From Muricea muricata (Eukaryota > Cnidaria > Anthozoa > Malacalcyonacea > Plexauridae), in NCBI GenBank assembly GCA_963855995.1, contig OY979718.1, forward strand, positions 41,413,559-41,477,558: a stretch of 64,000 nucleotides of DNA, written 5' to 3'. Position numbers and translations under genes: made by a program. Of this stretch, positions 62,051 through 64,000 are shown one piece after another. Below the pieces are notes generated by a model. The model saw nothing but the letters and a program-made list of their open reading frames with translations. It made no database searches and was not told the DNA's origin. Positions within the stretch are counted from its first letter, which is position 1. Each line of letters opens with the position of its first letter.

Positions 62051-63605
62051 CAGGGCCTTTTTTAACTATATATGTGGGGGGGCCAAGGACCCCCCACCCC
62101 CTCCTTTGGCCCCCCACTGATGGATTTTGGCCCCCCCACTAAGTTGTCATGTTGTTACTTTAGCATGTAGCATGAAATAAAAATGTATGTACTGCTCTTG
62201 GCAGTGGGTGGGGACAGTTAAATTTCTTACCATTTAAATTAATAATAACCGAATAATACAGTTTATTCAGGTCAGTGGTCTACTTTATATCTGTGTAAAA
62301 CGAAGTACATCTACATCAATCAGTTCATAACGCAGGCGCATGCAGTTGACCTAGTCGAAGAGCCTATGATTGAAGTTTAAACCTAGGTAACCCAAAAAAA
62401 CATCCATTCAGTTTTACATTGAGGTCTGTGGCGTAGCGGTAGTTGCGTAATTGTATATATATATTAATAAGGTTGGCAACTAAATACAAATTATTACAAT
62501 TTTACGATCTATCAACTCAAGAATATCGACAAAAAACATTGAAAATATACCAGATAATACAAAACAAACTACATAACTATAAAATTTGATATTTCTACTT
62601 GCTTCCTGGTAAGTTTTTTGGTTGCAAACGACTCGAAAAATAATGAAAATTTGGCAAAGTATTGCGTGTTGTTATATTTTTTTTCGCCGTGACGATGCCT
62701 GACGATGCTGGATGGTGTTTACCTGTTACTGGTTTTCGCTTCAAATGACGAAGCAGTGAATTCATTGGCTGCTGAAATTACTGAAATTTCAGCAGCCAAT
62801 AAACTCAAATTCAGTAATTTCAGCAGCCAATGAATTCACTGCTTCGTCATTTGAAGCGAAAACCAGTAACAGGTAAACACCATCCAGCATCGTCACGGCG
62901 AAAAAAAATATAACAACACGCAATACTTTGCTAAATTTTCATTATTTTTCGAGTCGTTTGCAACCAAAAAACTTACCAGGAAGCAAGTAAAAATATCAAA
63001 TTTTATAGTTATGTAGTTTGTTTTGTATTATCTGGTATATTTTCAATGTTTTTTGTTGATATTCTTGAGGTGATAGATCGTAAAATTGTAATTATTTGTA
63101 TTTAGTTGCCAACCTTATTAATATATATATACAATTACGCAACTACCGCTACGCCACAGACCTCAATGTAAAACTGAATGGATGTTTTTTTGGGCTACCT
63201 AGGGTTTAACTTTAACAAATAAGAAAAAATGTTCAATCCATTCATATTGTCATTCTAAGACATTACACATCATATAAAATCTCTCAGCCTTAGCCTAAGT
63301 CCCAATTTGCTGTCATTGTATAAGTTGAAAGAGTTCATATTTTGTACAGATTGAGATTTAAGCATGTTTTACTTAATGTTGTCAGCTCCTCGCTGTTAAC
63401 GATATATTACACAAAAAAACAGTGCGTTGATGAGCGAAAATGTTAACTAATAATAACTGATCGTAACATTTTAAAAATATTTTTCATTCAATAATAAATA
63501 TAGAAACTATGTCAGCATATCCCACAATTTTCTGGTCCCTTCGGCCATAACCAAAAGGTCCCTTATGTACACCGCCCCCCCCCCAATTGCTTAAAAAAGG
63601 CCCTG
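62051..63605. mobile_element. Non-autonomous hAT-like DNA transposon
   Basis: 1,555 bp with inverted ends CAGGGCCTTTTTTAA at both termini (the right one in complement), G/C runs just inside, and a perfect 8-bp target duplication AAATATAA at 62043-62050 and 63606-63613. CAGGG ends with 8-bp duplication are hAT hallmarks. No transposase frame is present. The core is occupied by the 836-bp hairpin at 62375-63210. The intact duplication argues for recent insertion. Confidence 0.85.
62375..63210. repeat. 836-bp near-perfect hairpin
   Basis: Arms of about 410 bp run from GTTTAAACCTAGGTAACCC (62375) to the centre near 62793 and back to the complementary GGGCTACCTAGGGTTTAAC (63210), with only a handful of mismatches. 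The centre is built of AATTTCAGCAGCCAAT units. Each arm holds TATATATATTAATAAGG, TTACCTGTTACTGGTTTTCG and similar words. No coding sequence. Transcribed, it would make double-stranded RNA. Confidence 0.85.
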
Positions 63606-63667
63606 AAATATAATGAATGATTTAATTGTAAAGATGAATCTGGTTCGACGTAATAGTTTAGAGCAAG

Positions 63668-63827
63668 TCAAACGTCGCTTTTTTCATGCACCAAAAGTGA
63701 TGCATAAAGTGCCCTGGGTTTTTTTCCCCGTTAAACTCTTGTATACATTTAGATCGACATATTAAGTTCGTTCGATTGTCGAACTCAATTGTATTAGGTT
63801 TGGCGCATGAAAAAAACGACGCTCGAT
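63668..63827. repeat. Inverted-repeat element near window end
   Basis: CGTCGCTTTTTTCATGCACCAAA on the left (short form: TTTTTTCATGCACC) pairs with GGCGCATGAAAAAAACGACG on the right, about 160 bp in all. The interior is non-coding. Probable MITE. The last 170 bases of the window hold nothing recognisable. Confidence 0.5.
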
Positions 63828-64000
63828 TAAAGTCTTATCAATAAACCTACATTCACTCTATCTTTCGATCGTCGTGGCTTCCATTTGGTTAAAGCATCGT
63901 CATGCTGTCCATAATTTCATCAGGTTGGCAATCTCTCTGTCTTTTAATATATAGAACATCACGTCGGTCCATTAGGTAACAAGCTCACTCATATCCAGTC

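Overview
This window is a gene-sparse, AT-rich piece of an animal nuclear genome. Genes are split into short exons with GT-AG introns of about 0.2 to 1.8 kb, and the space between them is packed with small inverted-repeat DNA elements and broken retrotransposons. The gene set (WASH-complex tail subunit, DD3-3-type secreted protein, Rac GTPase), LINE, Mag-type Gypsy and BEL/Pao remnants, and the abundance of short palindromic elements suggest an early-branching or marine invertebrate. A cnidarian is my best guess; this is inference, and no sequence in the window proves the phylum.

Layout. 1-13.3 kb (+): the 3' part of WASHC2 (FAM21), at least 20 exons encoding about 1,270 residues of the acidic Leu-Phe-repeat tail; the N-terminal head lies upstream of the window. 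13.4-14.3 kb: a mariner-like MITE, a (TA)n run of about 160 bp and a long palindrome. 16.2-19.2 kb (+): a decayed non-LTR retrotransposon with endonuclease and reverse transcriptase. 20.6-21.1 kb: a foldback element. 21.35-31.29 kb (-): a complete ten-exon gene for a 673-residue secreted DD3-3-like protein, with TATA box, signal peptide and poly(A) signal. 34.5-36.7 kb: three inverted-repeat elements, one with arms of about 430 bp. 37.0-41.7 kb (+): a broken Mag-type Gypsy retrotransposon whose integrase is interrupted by a 447-bp MITE. 41.8-44.2 kb: a foldback element, a 152-bp tandem repeat, a BEL/Pao remnant and a LINE remnant. 44.55-48.92 kb (-): a six-exon Rac-like gene that has lost key switch residues. 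49-62 kb: no convincing complete gene; duplicated and inverted repeats, and one possible first coding exon near 61.9 kb. 62.05-63.6 kb: a non-autonomous hAT-like element with a perfect 8-bp target duplication, carrying an 836-bp near-perfect hairpin.

How the genes relate. WASHC2 (endosomal actin regulation) and a Rac GTPase (actin regulation) share a broad theme, but they lie 31 kb apart on opposite strands with an unrelated secreted-protein gene between them, so I see no evidence of a functional cluster. I did not find a convincing new multi-gene system. The most unusual items are the Rac paralogue with altered switch I and DxxG motifs, the giant hairpin inside a recently inserted hAT-like element, and the large single-exon expansion of the WASHC2 retromer-binding tail.
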